A DNA stretch of 64,000 nucleotides from assembly GCA_025765595.1 (NCBI GenBank), contig JAIVFH010000008.1:310001-374000 (forward strand), written 5' to 3'. Below the pieces are notes generated by a model that did no database searches, was not told the origin of the DNA, and worked only from the letters and a program-made list of their open reading frames with translations. The DNA comes from Obelidium mucronatum. Its lineage: Eukaryota; Chytridiomycota; Chytridiomycetes; Chytridiales; Chytriomycetaceae. Each line of letters begins with the position of its first letter. Position 1 is the first letter of the stretch. A program made the translations under genes and the position numbers. This document shows, in pieces, positions 45,886 to 59,245 of the stretch.

Positions 45886-48800
45886 TTACTTTGATGGTTT
45901 CTCGATACTAAAGAAAGGCTTTAGCTTGGTTAAACTTTGGTCAAGAGCAAATGTAACCTTATTTTTCAGTTCTTCCAGCTCATCCATGAAAGAACCATCA
46001 AAGCTGGACAACTCAACTGGAGCAGTACTACTGTTAAAAACGTGCCACATCTTAGTATTTGTTCCAAACCTTTCAGTCTTTCCACTTCTCGCTCTAGGTT
46101 GGAGACTTTTTCTCGCAGTGCATTTCGTTCCACGACAATTTCTCCAAGACCTCCTCTCATCTCCGCCATATTAGCTTCAGCGCGCAAACTTGATCTATAA
46201 CCATCTTCGTTGACGCCATCTGCCTGCAAATACTGTGCGAGTTGGTTTTTGACTTGATTGCATTGGGCTCGCCACATTTCCATCTAAAGAGCCTTAATGA
46301 TGCGCGAATATATGGGAGCTCAAATCAATTTTTACCTCTCGGCGAAGCTTGCGAACCTCTCCCGGACTTTCGGCGGATTTGTCCGACCCACTTGATAAGG
46401 TACGTATGATTTCATCTTTTTCTGCCAACTGACCCCTCTTCGATTTACATGAGAAACGATGACAAGGAAATAGTTTAAAATTACCAAATGTGCTATATCT
46501 TCGGCATCTCGTATGCGTCGTGATCGCCCTTCTTCCCTAAAACTACCAGAATCTGGAGAATCGCCTCGATCCGGACTATCATCTCTACCATGCCGACGAC
46601 GTAGCATAGCCACTTCTTTTTGGAGACTTTCGTTTGCCGCTTCAATTTCTTTGATTTGTTGTATAAGTCGTTTTATCTTTTCTGCATCCTTTTTAGTTTG
46701 ATTCCTAAGCTTGTTATTCTCTTCTTCAACTCTAAAGTGAGATTTGGTCATTAGCATCTAAAGCCAATGGAAGCCGCTTACTTCATGGCCTGAGCGTCTG
46801 AAACAGCTTTAGCCTTGGCTACTTCAACAGCTTCTGTTTTTTCCTTCCGCAACAACTTGATTTCTTTGGACATTTCCATGTATTTTAGGTTACTGATGGT
46901 TCCTCCAGCACCTTTCTTGAACTGTTCATTTTCAATCTTGAGCTTTTCGGCAGCGTTGGATAAATGATCAATTACAACAGCTAATTCATCTTTCGTTTTG
47001 TTTGCCAGCAACCGCGACGTCGATGTTCTCAGTTGTGTGTAAGTTATGTTTAATCCGGGAATTTCATTGGTGGCTCGTTTCGCATTTCTCGCAGCTGCTA
47101 GCTCTGATTGTGCCCTCATAGACTATAATTTTTAAGTCATTTCAAACCTTATTCTTAACACTTACATCCTCCATATCTGCAGCTCGTCTCTCCATTCTTT
47201 CTGCCTCGGCAATAGCCTTTTCCTTGTCGAACTTTACCTCCACTAGAGTTTGCTCTACTTTAAATTTCTCATCTTCTACGTCTTGAATGCGTTGTAACAG
47301 GTCTTTAATTCTGGATTCAAGCATTGGTACAACGTGGGCAGATTTTTCTCCTTTCTTGGCAGTACGATCAAACCCAAGATCATCGGCTTTTCCTTTCTTG
47401 ATATTTTGCTTCTCTTCCCTTTCATTCGAGCTGTTTTCGTCGTCTGAATCAGATGCCTTCGAGGTTTTACGACTGGATCCATCGTTTTCAAGTTCTTCAA
47501 GTTCCTCTTTGAGCCTCTTGTTTGCTCGTTTCAACTCTTTAACCTCTTTGAGTCTTTCTACTTCCGCTACTCGTTTCCAATGGTCCACACTCTTTTCTAA
47601 TTCGCAGTTTTCGCGTTGGAGCTTGTTCAGAGAATCAAGGGTTTTCACCAAGCGTCTTCGAATACATGCTTCTTCTGGAGTCAAATCTGGGTCATCGGGA
47701 GATAAATTCAAATTTGCATCATCATCTTCGGTTCTTTGAGTCGAAGTCGTGGTTCTTGTAGATGCGGTGGTATCACTGGGGCGGCTGCTACCGCTTGCAT
47801 AACTTGTTTCGGATTCTCGCCATGATGCGCTGGTAGCATCACTATGTCTTTGTTTTTGACTCTCTTGCTCGCGGCGGTGATGTTGGTGTTGCGCTTCCAA
47901 AGCTGCAATTGCCGCTGAAGGCAGTCCAGACAGAGCCGACAACTTTTTTTGAAGCTTCGAGTTTTCAGCTTGAAGTCGAGAAAGGGAGTCTTTGAGGGAC
48001 TTTTCACGAGAAATTGCCTCGTTAAGTTCGTTTGTCTGTTTCAATGAGTTAATACGCAATAATGATCCGCAACAACATCAACCTTTTCATTTAGCTTGGA
48101 TTTCATCAGTTCAGCCTTCTTTTGAAGTTTCTTTTCAGACTCCCATCGCTCCTTCGCCATATCTGCGGCATGCTTCTTCTCTTCTTCAACCAATTTTGCA
48201 AACCTCTTTCCTTTATCGCTTTCATTATTGTGATCACCCCTTCCGTCAGGTTGCATTCGGCTCGAGCCGGAACGAGAATGGCCCTCCTTGTCTCTCTCCT
48301 TCTCTCGAGACTCATGAGCAAGCTTTTTCAGGGCTTTTTGAGCGTCCTTGTTTTGCTCTTGGAGTTTTTCAATAAGGCGCTCCTTTTTGTCTGATTATGG
48401 AATTGGTTAGTCAAGCCAGCGCGTCAAATCCCGTTTGAGTATACCTAATTCAAACGTTACTTTAAGAATCGATTCTTGCAATGATTTTTCGGATTTCTTG
48501 TGAGCTTCAATAGTCTTCGTCAATCTATAAATCAAATGATTAATAATCTTCAGATTAGTCAGGTTGCTGCTTACTTGCTGACTTGTGACTCCAGGTGAGA
48601 AATGCGCTTCATATCTGTCACTCCCATATCATTTGCATTGGATGCAAGACTGCGAAAAACAGACATTAAACCGAAATCCAAACAATAAAAGGACGTACTT
48701 TTCATTACTCTCCCGAATGCGAGTTTCAGCAACACTCTCTGCCGTTTTAATAAGCGTATCCTTTAACTGGGCAATGGCGTCTTTCATATTTCCAATCTTC

Positions 48801-51800
48801 GCATCCCTCTTTTGGATCTCTCTATTGAGCTTTGAAATATGATCCTGCAATCCACGTGACTTTTGTATTTCTTCAGCAGCTTCAGCTGCCAACGCGAGTT
48901 CTTTTTCATTCAGATGGAGGTCTCTCTTTAAAGCTTCAATTTGAGTTTCATACTCGTGGTGTGACGCGTTTCGGATTGACAGTTCATGGCGTAGGTGGTG
49001 TATTTCTGTTTCAGACGTTTCAAGGTGATGTTTGTGCGCTTGCTTGAGGTTGGAGTACTTGGAACGCAGATTGGCGAGTTCTTCGTCCTGAGAAAGCATA
49101 CATTTCAGAAAACATTCAGTAAAATTCAAACGAAATACCTTGATTTTCAGCAATGATTCCATTTCTTGAATTGCTTCTGTGTGGCTTTCACTGTTTAACA
49201 GTGCAGTTTAAGCATGTAAGTTAAACGCCACAGTCGGATATACTTACAGATCTTTGTTTGCAGAAAGCAAATTCTGTGGTACTTCATGCGGATTTTTAAG
49301 CTTGCTAACTTGTCTGTCGCTCAAGCTGTTGATAACCTCTGTCAGGTTTCTGATCTCAGCTTGCTCGTTCTGCAAATTCAACATCAATGAGCAGTATGGA
49401 CAGTGTAAGAGAAAAAGAATACCTCTTCTTTTATAGCCATGTCTTTTCGACGATCTTTGATGATTTCTCGGTATCTTTCAACGAGTTCATCTTTTTTGGA
49501 GAGTTGACGTTGGAGTGAGTTTATGACTTCCTGAGCACTTTTCATTGCTTCGCCCTCTCTTTTCCTGACCAATTGCCTTGTTTTCGAATCTGAAAAGATC
49601 AATGTAAGATTGTATGTTCAACCATCGCAAATCCTAACCGTATTCAGTGAACCCTTCCCCGTTTCGAAGATCATTCCTCGCCACGTCGATTCTCAACTCT
49701 GTTATATGTGCCTCTCGCTCTTGAATACGTTCTCCTGCGTTGGCTAGCTTGTCTTTCAACTTTTCGACTTTTGTTTCCAAGCTAGAGATTTTAATTTCTT
49801 GGGCAGTCAAAAGGCGACTGCGCTCCACAAGCATTCGAAGGGCAGCCTCTAGTTGATGACTGACAGGAAGGCTTCGATCAGGAAGTGCATGTTTAAGCTA
49901 AAATAGAGTTACTAAGATATGATAGGGTCATCAGATCACCTACGTCAGCCAATGAGGCGGCATGGAAGATTTGCTCCCTTTCCGCTTCGAGTTGTTGAAT
50001 AATGTGTTCCATGTCTTCTTGGCGCTTTTCCCATTCTAATTGTTTGTCGTCAACCTCAATCTGTGTCGAACAAAGTTGATCCTCAAGCTGTCGCACGCGA
50101 TCCATATGATTCGCCAAATTGGCTTCGGCATTGATTCTTGAATGCTTTTGAAAATCCAGGTCTCGCGACAAACGAAGGTTAGATATCTGCAAAGTAGCCA
50201 TTCTGGATTGCCAAGAAACAATTCGTTCAGATGCAGTAGAAGGGTCTTTCAAGGAATCAATCAGCTCAGAAAGAGATTTGATAGTACCCTCCTGCTCAGC
50301 GATTGTATCTATGTTACAGGTTTAGTTCGGCATGAAACGCATATCTCATGGGATTTCACCTTCAAAGCTTCGTTTTTGTCCTTCGATTTCGCCAATTTTG
50401 TCTTCCACATCTTTTTTACGTGAATCCAAGCTTTGAACCAATGTACATGTTCGTTCGTGTTTGTCAAGAGTGACCTGTCCCGCGATTCTGGTTCGCATGT
50501 CACTCACAGCCTTTTGCAAATTACGCAGACTGTTTCTGGAATCAATCTTCACTTGAAACAGATTTGCATCGCGTTCATCAACCGCTCTTTCCAATTTGAC
50601 TACGCGGTTCTCCAACCGCAGGCATTTTGTCTGTTGAGTCTCCAGCTTTCTGACGACGCTTGATTCACTCATTTGAAGTGCCAAAATATGATGATGGAGC
50701 TTTCCAATGAGGAGTTTTTCATCCCCTTCCATTTGCAGCTCTTGAATCGTCGCGCGAAGAATTGCCTTTTCTTTTTCGTCTTGTGAACGGAGGTGAAGCA
50801 AGTCTGCCGTTTGCGTTGACGCTATATCAGCCAGCTCCTTATCTAAACGAATGCATGACAAGTCAAAATATCGGAAATATCAGATATTGTAAACTCACAC
50901 TTCAGCACATCGGCATTTAATTTGGCAATGGCTTCTTTTTGCAGTTTATGCTCTTGTACGATTTGATCATACTCTTCTCGCACAACTGCTCCTTCCAGCG
51001 CAGTTCGTAATTCAACTTGAGACTCCTTCAGCTTCAGATTGCTTTCAGCAGCCTCAAGATACGATTTTTCCAAACTATCAAGGCGATCTTTCAATTGCGC
51101 TTCATTGGCTTCCAAAGCCTTGCATTTGTTCTCGGCAATCTCTGATCTCTTTCTCATTACATCCTGAGCAACCTCCAGTTTTATAAGTTTATCGTGTGTT
51201 TCGATAAGATGGGCTTTAGCTTGAATATCATTCTAAAATTGCAGGATTTTAACTGATTGTCTGATATGAACAATATTACCCTGATAAAACCAAGCTCTTT
51301 CAGAGATTCCTCAAGACTAGAAACAGATTTTTGAGATTCATAGAGCTCTATCTCCAATCCTTTTATGCGATCTTCAGCGATCGCAAGTTTGCTGGAGTCA
51401 GATTCTCGTTTCTCGCGATCCGCAATCCACGTTTGCTCGCGATCCAACAGAACCTTTGTTTTTGAAACATACAAATCCAGCTTGTTCTGCAGTGCCGTGA
51501 AATTTGATTTTGGTACTGAGGCCTCAAGAGAGTCTGTCAAAGCCTCCACTCTCCTTAAAGACTCGGCCTTTGAAATCTGCAGTCGGCTGATTGTCTCGCG
51601 AGCGACACGGTCCAATGCCATTAAGTCAGTTTTCAGTTTGGCGTTTTCTTTGCGGATGTTCATTTCCAGGTCTGCTACTGCCAAGTACTTCCGTTTCAGA
51701 GTAATTTCATTCACGCGCAGTACTGCTACATTTCTTTGGCTTTCTACTAAAGATCGCTGGGTATGATTCCATTCAGTCCGTTCGTGAATCGCTTTCAACA

Positions 51801-54800
51801 ACTTTTCGAGTTCTTCAACTCTGATGTGCTGGCTGTCTCGTTCAATTTCAGCATCTTTTACTTCACTTTTGAGTTTTTCTATTTCAGCGGCAGATTCTTT
51901 TTTTACTTGATGATAATCCCTATAGAGATGTCGCTGTTTTCCAGCTAAGGAAGCGTAATGTAACTAGGGGAAATAATGAATAAATCGGAGATTTTTGAGA
52001 GGTTGAGGTTAGAAGATACCTCAAACTTCTCCAAAGAGGATCTGACGGTCCTCAGCTCCTTGTCTTTGACTTGCAACTCCATAAGACATTCGACCAACTG
52101 TTCCACGACTGAGCTGTAATCATGAACCGAGCCCAGCAAAAGCTCTGTGGGAAGCTCTAATACTTTCCCTCTAGCCTTCATTGCACGCATTCTAAGCGCT
52201 TCCGCGTTTCTTTGTGAGTTTTCTGCGAGTTTTTGAGATGCTAGCAACTTGCGATTCAAGATCCTCAATACGAATGCTCATCGCGATTAGCTCTTCTCTC
52301 AATGACTGATTCACTTGAATGATATGATCTTCCACAGAGTCGTTTCCGTATAAATCATTACTAAGATCTTTGTGGCGCTTCTTTTCCAAAGTGTGAAGAA
52401 GCTTTTCAATGACTGGAAATTTGATGCCAAGATTCGTGCCCGCGTGCGATTCTGAAGAGGGTGCAGGAGTTCCGCTACGCCCCCGTGTTTTGATAAGTGT
52501 TACGGACACTTCTTTGACAACGGCCTCTAGAGCTCTATTTTCGGCTTGTACTTTTCGTAAGTCTCTCTAAAGTGCATATCTTTTTATGGATGCTCGTAAT
52601 TTTGCGATCCTCTGTCATCACAAACCTCAGTCGCTTCAAATTTCTCCCTTGCTTCAGCGGCTTCAACATGTACTCTTTCAAGCTCAATAGTTAATTTATC
52701 AAGTTGCACGTTATTCAAAACTGGACGTTGGCTTTTCGCTGGGCTACTGTTAACACACTATGTCGCTAATGATTCGAACGTACCTGATCTGACATCCGAA
52801 GGAGTGCTCTCATCTTTTCCACGGAGCTTGGCTGCATATTCCTCAACAGCAGTCAGTTCTTCTACTCCCAGACCCATAGCAACGGCTCTTTCTCCTCGAC
52901 TCAGCGCCTGCAATCGAAGCGCCTCTTTCAACTTAATTCTTTCCTGTTCAAGAGCGTCGACCTCCTTCTGCAATGCAATAGCCAAAGCTTTTGCTTTTTC
53001 CTAAAGTACTTTCAGGAACGCAACTGACTAAAGGCGAATTACGTACCAATTCAACAGATTTAATCGATTGCATATTACTCAAGTCAATCTTTGTTCCTGT
53101 CTTCAGACCAAGGCGAGACCTCAATTCTTCGTTTTCTTCAACAAAGTCAGAAACTTGCTGCTCAAAGTCGTTGATTTTCTTGGCAAGAGATGCTATTTCC
53201 TTGTCTCGAATATTCTTTTCGAGTTTCAGCTGTTTGGATTCTCGAATCGATTCCTTTAAACCAAAGACTCCTGAAAATAAAGCGGGGTTCGCTTAACGGA
53301 AACACATAATGCTTACGGGTTTTGTTAAACCTTTCTCATATGACTCCATTCGATGTCTCAAACCAACCAACTCTGTCTCTTTTTCCTCAACTTGAACCTG
53401 AAGCTGCTTCATCTTTTCCGAATCAGTTGTGTGTCTGTCCTTGAAGAGTTTGATCTTCTCTTTTAGCCGGTTCGCCAACGCTGCTTGACTAATCAATCCT
53501 TCGATTTCCCCACCCGCCTTGTCTTTCACAAGTGAGTCTATGCGATCCCAGTCAACACTTAGCGCTTGAAAGTCTTTGTATGATTCTTCGAGCTTTAGGC
53601 GCATATTCTCAATGATTTCATCTGAATGATAAGGGCAAAGTCAAATTGTGTATATTTGTTGAAAAATGAACCACGAAGAATACCCTTTTCTCGAATTTCC
53701 AAAAGTAGAGCATCTTCGTTGACAGAATATGATGATTTTTTCATGTTCCCCAGCTCTTGCTTCATTCTGTCCAGTTGGTTACGATAGGATATGTTGCTAG
53801 TATCCGCTTCTGCAACAAGTTTCTGTATACATGCCGTTTTAATTCCTATCGGGGCTTGATCACGGTACATACCTTCAAATACTCGAGATCTTTGTTCAAG
53901 GATTCTATCACTTCATCCGAGTGAGCATCTGTAGATCACAACAATTAACAAACACAATGCAAAAAATGCAATCGAAGAATAATACCCTTCGCTTGCAGAC
54001 GATCACTCATTTCGGCCAGCTTGATTTTCAGCGTATCTCTTTCTTCTGTGAGCTGCTCAAGGAGGATGTCATTATTCTTTATGATATCATGCATTTCTTC
54101 CATTTCAGAAGCATTCCTATTTCACAAGTACCAAGATCAGAAAATAGGATTTCAAAGAGCTGAAAAGTCACCTCTCTATTTCGGCAACGGTGGCTTCCAA
54201 CTCTTGACCAATTGTATCAACTTCGGAGCTCAATTGACTATTTTGGTTCGTAAGAGACTTCATTTCGGCCAAGTATTTGTTGATTTCCAAGTTTTTCTCC
54301 TATGAGATACGTCTTTTGTGAGAAATGCGCAGAAGCCATCGCGTTTTCGACAAGGTTTTCACCTTTAATTGCGCGCGAAACTCTTCCTCCTCGATATTTT
54401 TGCTCAATAGCCGATGCCTCTGACTGACCATCTGCACTTCTCTCTCCTTCATTTCATTTTGCAGTTCATGAGTAGTTTCGCTCAATGTCATGTAACGAGC
54501 TTTTTCTTCGGCAAGGGCAGCTCCAACTTCTTGTCCATATTTAACTTCTTTCGCCAAGTTTTCTTCAAGACGTTGAAGATCACGAGTAAGCAGTTCATTT
54601 CGACGCTCCAAGTCGAGATTTTCCTGACGAAGCATTCGGAGTTCTTTTTTGTGGTGCATATTAGTTTCTCTATTATGTCTTTCGCGCCCGGATTACCAGC
54701 CGAAGGAGTTGCTCCAGCTCTACTTTTAAGTTTGGATATCTCTGTTTCTTGGGATTTTATGGTATCCTTTGCGGTAAATTCTTAAGTGAATGGTGTTTTC

Positions 54801-55229
54801 TTTCAGTGAACACAAACAAAGTCACTCACTTCCATCTTCTCAATCTGATTCTCTGCGCCTTCCAGAAACATATTTTTGAGCCTATTATTTGACGGCTCAT
54901 GTCAAATCTCACGGATGGAGATGGAATCAAACAAAACAAACATACTCCATAACAAACTGACTCAGGCGGAATAGTTTCACAAGAGATTCAGGAGTCGCTC
55001 GAGCGTCTGATTCGTTTATATTTGTGGATACGAGTAGCGGATAGAGAGATTCTAGCTCTTCGTCCAGTTTGGATTCATTCTATAGCGACAATGCATTAGG
55101 AGGACACCTGGCTGATTTGCACCTAGACGCGTCCTTTACCTTCAGCATTCGGTCGATGTTGATCCGAGAAATTAGATCCCAGTCCATCATGGCTCGCTTG
55201 GGCGTGAAAGACCCTGCGTCCTGATTCAT
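45886..55229 (-). CDS. CEP290: CEP290-like ciliary transition-zone protein
   Basis: A gene of about 9.3 kb with many short introns, almost all coiled coil. It begins MNQDAGSFTPKRAMMDWDLISRIN (first 20 residues given in parts) and ends FFSIEKPSK. Several blocks match human CEP290 in order: the N-terminal ESLVKLFRLSQFVMEY region, VNEITLKRKYLAVADLE (human VNEKSLIRQYTTLVELE), DEKLLIGKLHHHILALQMSE (human DEKSLIAKLHQHNVSLQLSE) and a C-terminal MYETKLKE-like region is not clearly placed. CEP290 gates the base of cilia, so its presence implies a flagellated stage. I did not fix every exon; the last intron near 46040-46070 needs an unusual phase, so the 3' end is uncertain. Confidence 0.85.
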
Positions 55230-55523
55230 TTTGTTATACGGACTATTTTTTTGTATGCATATGAACTTTATCTAGAACTCATGCCCTGCACCAATTTACG
55301 TTCAATATATCAATCAGAAACAAGATCATTTCTTTGAGCGGCAAGCTTTTGGCTACAAGAAAATCGCATTGTTCTGGCGAGTATTTTGCAAGCAAAAGCT
55401 GACGAGAATATTGGTTTCTTTTCTAGCAAATTAGCAAGGAGCTCTATAGTGGTTGATTTATCGAAGAGAGTGTGTTTATAGGAATATAGAAAGCAACAAT
55501 CAAATCCCGCCCAAGAAGAGCAA

Positions 55524-57147
55524 ATGCCTCCCAAAGCAAAGACCGGACTCATACAGTTTTCAGTTGCTAAGCGACCGGAATTCAAAGAAGAAGCACATGC
55601 CGTCGGAGTGGCAGTGGCTGATGGTGCTCATCTCATTGGAGAGCATGGCCGAAACGTTCCCAATGAGTATGCTCCTTACCAGGGGCTTCTTGTGGCCCTC
55701 GAACTGGCGGCTGAATATGGATTCACGGAAATTGTGTTCCAGAGCTGTTCATCGAAAGTTATCAATCAGGTTTAATGGTTGCCTGGTTTTCACAGCCTCA
55801 CAGGGAAGTGTCTGATAATCCTTTTTCAACTGTTCAGATGAACAGTAATACGCCCATCCAAATCAATGCCTTGAATGCTTTGGTTGAAACTGCGCGCCAA
55901 AAAGTTGCATCGAGTATGTTTTCGCAACACTGCAAGTTTGAAACAATCGATCAAACTGACAATTCTGCGGCGCAAAGAATCGCATTCAGAACTTTGGATT
56001 TCGGGGATATGATTGTATCGTATGCACGTGGTGCAAAAACAATGGAACGCGCTCTCCCAAATGAGCCCATCTTGGTTGCCTTTGATGGCGCTTCGCGAGG
56101 AAATCCCGGTCCTGCTGCTGCTGCTGCAGTAATTTATACCACGAAAACTTCTAAAGTCGGGATGGTGCCAGATCAAGTTTTAGTCGAAGAGAGTGAATTG
56201 TTAAATGGAAATCGTACATCCAATCAAGCTGAATATGAGGCACTCATTGTGGGGCTCAAAAGGGCAAGCTTGCTCAAAGCAAAGAATGTGATTTGTCAGG
56301 GAGATTCGGAATTGGTTATTCGACAGGTCAGTGTTGTTGAAGGTAGTTAACCTTTATTGATATACAAGCTTAGATGAATGGTATTAGACAGGTCAGTGTG
56401 CCACTGACTTGTGGTATCGAAATTTAATACTCTATTTTATTCGAGATGGATGGAGCACACACTGTTCACAACAGCTCAATGAAACTGTTGAATGATGAAG
56501 CCAGAAGAATCATTGAAAACAGCTCCTTTAAATCCTCCTGTAAATTCAAACACGTTCTCAGAACATTGAACAGTACCGCCGACCGCCTCGCGAATGAAAC
56601 CCTTGATAAGAAAAAGAATATCCTACGAATCAGTCCTGCCGTTTTTCAGGAAAAGAATGAACAGGAAAGCAGGAGTGGGCAGCCAGAATTTAAGTTTGCC
56701 ATCACTCAAAAACGCTCAATGGATCCCATCAGATTCAAAGGAATAGCTGGCTGTGATTTTGTTGGTGATCCAGCAGACATTCTCAATGATTTTTTAGTGA
56801 ACGATGCGAACGGAAACGGATTCCGATTACTGAGACTTGTCTACAGCAATCGTTCCACTGTTTCTGTAATGAGCGAAACGGCTTACCACAGCCTCCAGTT
56901 GCCGCTTTCATATGCGAGGGAATACTGCCGTTTACGTCCTGAATTCGATGACGTGGAGATTCGAAGCGATATTTGCACCGGATGTGGAAGCACGTATGTT
57001 GTTGTGGCGCGTGCCGTTGTTCCTCTGTGGTTCGCGGCTAGGGTGCATGAGCAGGTGTTCTACATTGTTCAAGGTCTCAGTCCCTTGGTTCCTGGAATTT
57101 TAGGATGTGATCAAGACAAAGTATATTTAACAGGATTGTCGGGTTAA
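55524..57147 (+). CDS. Tandem RNase H-like protein with retropepsin-like C-terminus
   Basis: Exons 55524-55769, 55838-56326, an optional 18-nt exon 56374-56391, and 56446-57147. The first domain (FSVAKRPEFKEEAHAVGVAV) is a degenerate RNase H-like repeat with Cys where the catalytic Asp should be (VFQSCS). The second is a canonical RNase HI: VAFDGASRGNPGPA (first Asp), NQAEYEALIVGL (Glu), QGDSELVIRQ (Asp), then the last helix and HVLRTLNSTADRLANE with the final Asp. After it lies a region with VPGILGCDQDK that resembles the C-terminal motif of retropepsin-like domains, though the catalytic DTG is not visible. It is divergent from the CEP290-like gene. Confidence 0.7.
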
Positions 57148-57695
57148 TTGCATGAATTGAAAGCACAATTGGTGGATATCTCGAAGTCCTGAAATAAAAG
57201 GGATTTACAAAATTTGATATGGTTCTCCATGTATTCTCCCTTCTATTTCTCGCACTTGCAATGCTCAACATCAAGAGATTCGACAATACATTGCCAGATG
57301 GTTCCTTGACAGGATTCCGTTCGAAAATCAACAAGCAGCATTTTTTTCGAATTGTTGAGTATATTTCTTTTCATGTATCTTGGATATTTTAACTTGTGTC
57401 AATTCAACTTTTACCAGCAACCACACCGCCTCCTGACAGGCCTACTTACGAAACTGAGATCATTGATAGCAGCAGTAGCGAAGGCTTAATTTTGATAATC
57501 CTAATGTGCACAGGGCTCACGTTGGTAATGGTACAAATAGCAGTCATGATTGTGTTCAGATCCTCAGATTGTATGAGAGCTGCATCGGTACCTTTTCTAT
57601 CCATTAGTACCATTGGATACGCTATTTCTTATTCAAGTAATATTTTCCATCTTGGAGTCCCGTCATATCAACAATGCGTAGCCAAAACATGGATG

Positions 57696-57809
57696 CAAAT
57701 AATGTCATTGCCTCTTGTTATTGCACCATTCATTCTCAAGAATGCAAGACTCCAAATAATGTCATTGCCTCTTGTTATTGCACCATTCATTCTCAAGAAT
57801 GCAAGACTC
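57696..57809 (+). repeat. 57-bp perfect tandem duplication
   Basis: Two identical 57-bp units at 57696-57752 and 57753-57809, starting caaataatgtcattgcc. The duplication is in frame and repeats 19 residues of a membrane segment (QIMSLPLVIAPFILKNARL). Confidence 0.95.
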
Positions 57810-58202
57810 TGTATCATATACGCGTCGCGCACAATTATCAAAAAGGAACGTCTTAAAGATCAACGATGGCTTTCTTTCGTTGCATTTGTTGTTGCAGGCG
57901 AAATAATTCTGTTGACATTCTGGACTGGGTTTGCAGAACTCAAGATAATGTCAGAGGTTCTTTCCGAAAACAAGATTCAATACATATGTAAGGAGGGTAA
58001 TGGGATTCCGGGATATCTCCTTTGGTCCTATAATGGATGCCTTTTGGGTGCGTTGCTTGCAGTCACGTATGCGGCAAGAAATATGGATGCTCGTCATTCT
58101 GAATTTAGTTTTTTGCTGATTGTATCGGTGTCTGTCGTTATTGCCGGCGGTTTAGTGATTTTCTTGAAGGATAGTCCTGTGAATAGCGATGTTGTCCGAA
58201 TG

Positions 58203-59245
58203 TACGGTGGTCCGTATGAACCTGCAAAATTTCAAAAACACAAAAAAACAACTGACCAATCAGAAACCGACCAATCAGAAACTGACCAATCAGAAAATAG
58301 TCAAAAAAAACATGAAATGCAACTCCCAAGCATCCAACCAACTACCACCACTACCCACCACCTCCAGTCCCAGTAGCCACGGTCGCTTGCTTCGCTCATA
58401 GAGCCGATAGCCGCGGCAGCCGCTGTCAACGGTCGTGCCACTGCCAACCCAACCTGCCAGGGATCTTGTGTCCCGCTCTCCTGGCCAAGGGCATTGTCTC
58501 CTAACGTGGTTCATATGCCTCCATTGTCATCGTATAGCCGTCGACACTGCTGCTGCGGTGTAAGTGCAATCATGACTTTATTTTCGCTGCCAACATTCTC
58601 TAACAGTGACATGTAGCACTTTTAGTTCCAGCCACGCTGTCCAGAGCCTCCACTATGGCTCTCTTTGCCGTGTCGGTCCCGTCGACTGCCGCTGCTGTGT
58701 AAGTACCATCCTGACTTTATTTTCACTCTCAATTGCTCTCACTGTGATAGCTAACAATTTCAATACACCCATTAGCATTTCACTGTGCTTCTCTTTGCTT
58801 TTCCGGCTCTGGACACTGCTCATCATCTTCAGCATCACCTTCAACGTCAAACTTGGGTCTCTCCTCCTCCAAACCGCCCACCACGCCTCCTCCTTCTCTT
58901 TCCTGCAGCTTCATTGCGAGCAGATAGTTCTTGAATTCGTCGTTGATTTATCATGCGTTTATGGGCGACTGCTGGTCTTTGGGTGCCATTTCAGAGTCTT
59001 TTAGCGGTGTGGACGGTATTGAGACGGCAAAAAGAGCCACAGGGACAACATGAGACAATGTGTCTGTTATTAAAGAGTTAGATGTCACAGTTGGCGTTTG
59101 TTGACAGCAAAAATAAAGTTGTGTTAGTGCATTTCGTGCTTTTTTGACCATTTTCTGATTGGTCAGTTTCTGATTGGTCGGTTTCTGATTGGTCAGTTGT
59201 TTTTTTGTGTTTTTGAAATTTTGCAGGTTCATACGGACCACCGTA
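58203..59245. mobile_element. 1,043-bp terminal-inverted-repeat transposon, non-autonomous
   Basis: Ends are TACGGTGGTCCGTATGAACC and its reverse complement, extended as a near-perfect inverted repeat over about 110 bp that includes a threefold tandem accaatcagaaac-type repeat. A 6-bp duplication cgaatg flanks it (58197-58202 and 59246-59251). No transposase is seen inside. TAYGG ends with 6-bp duplications are, as I remember it, features of the IS3EU superfamily; this assignment is from memory. Confidence 0.85.
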
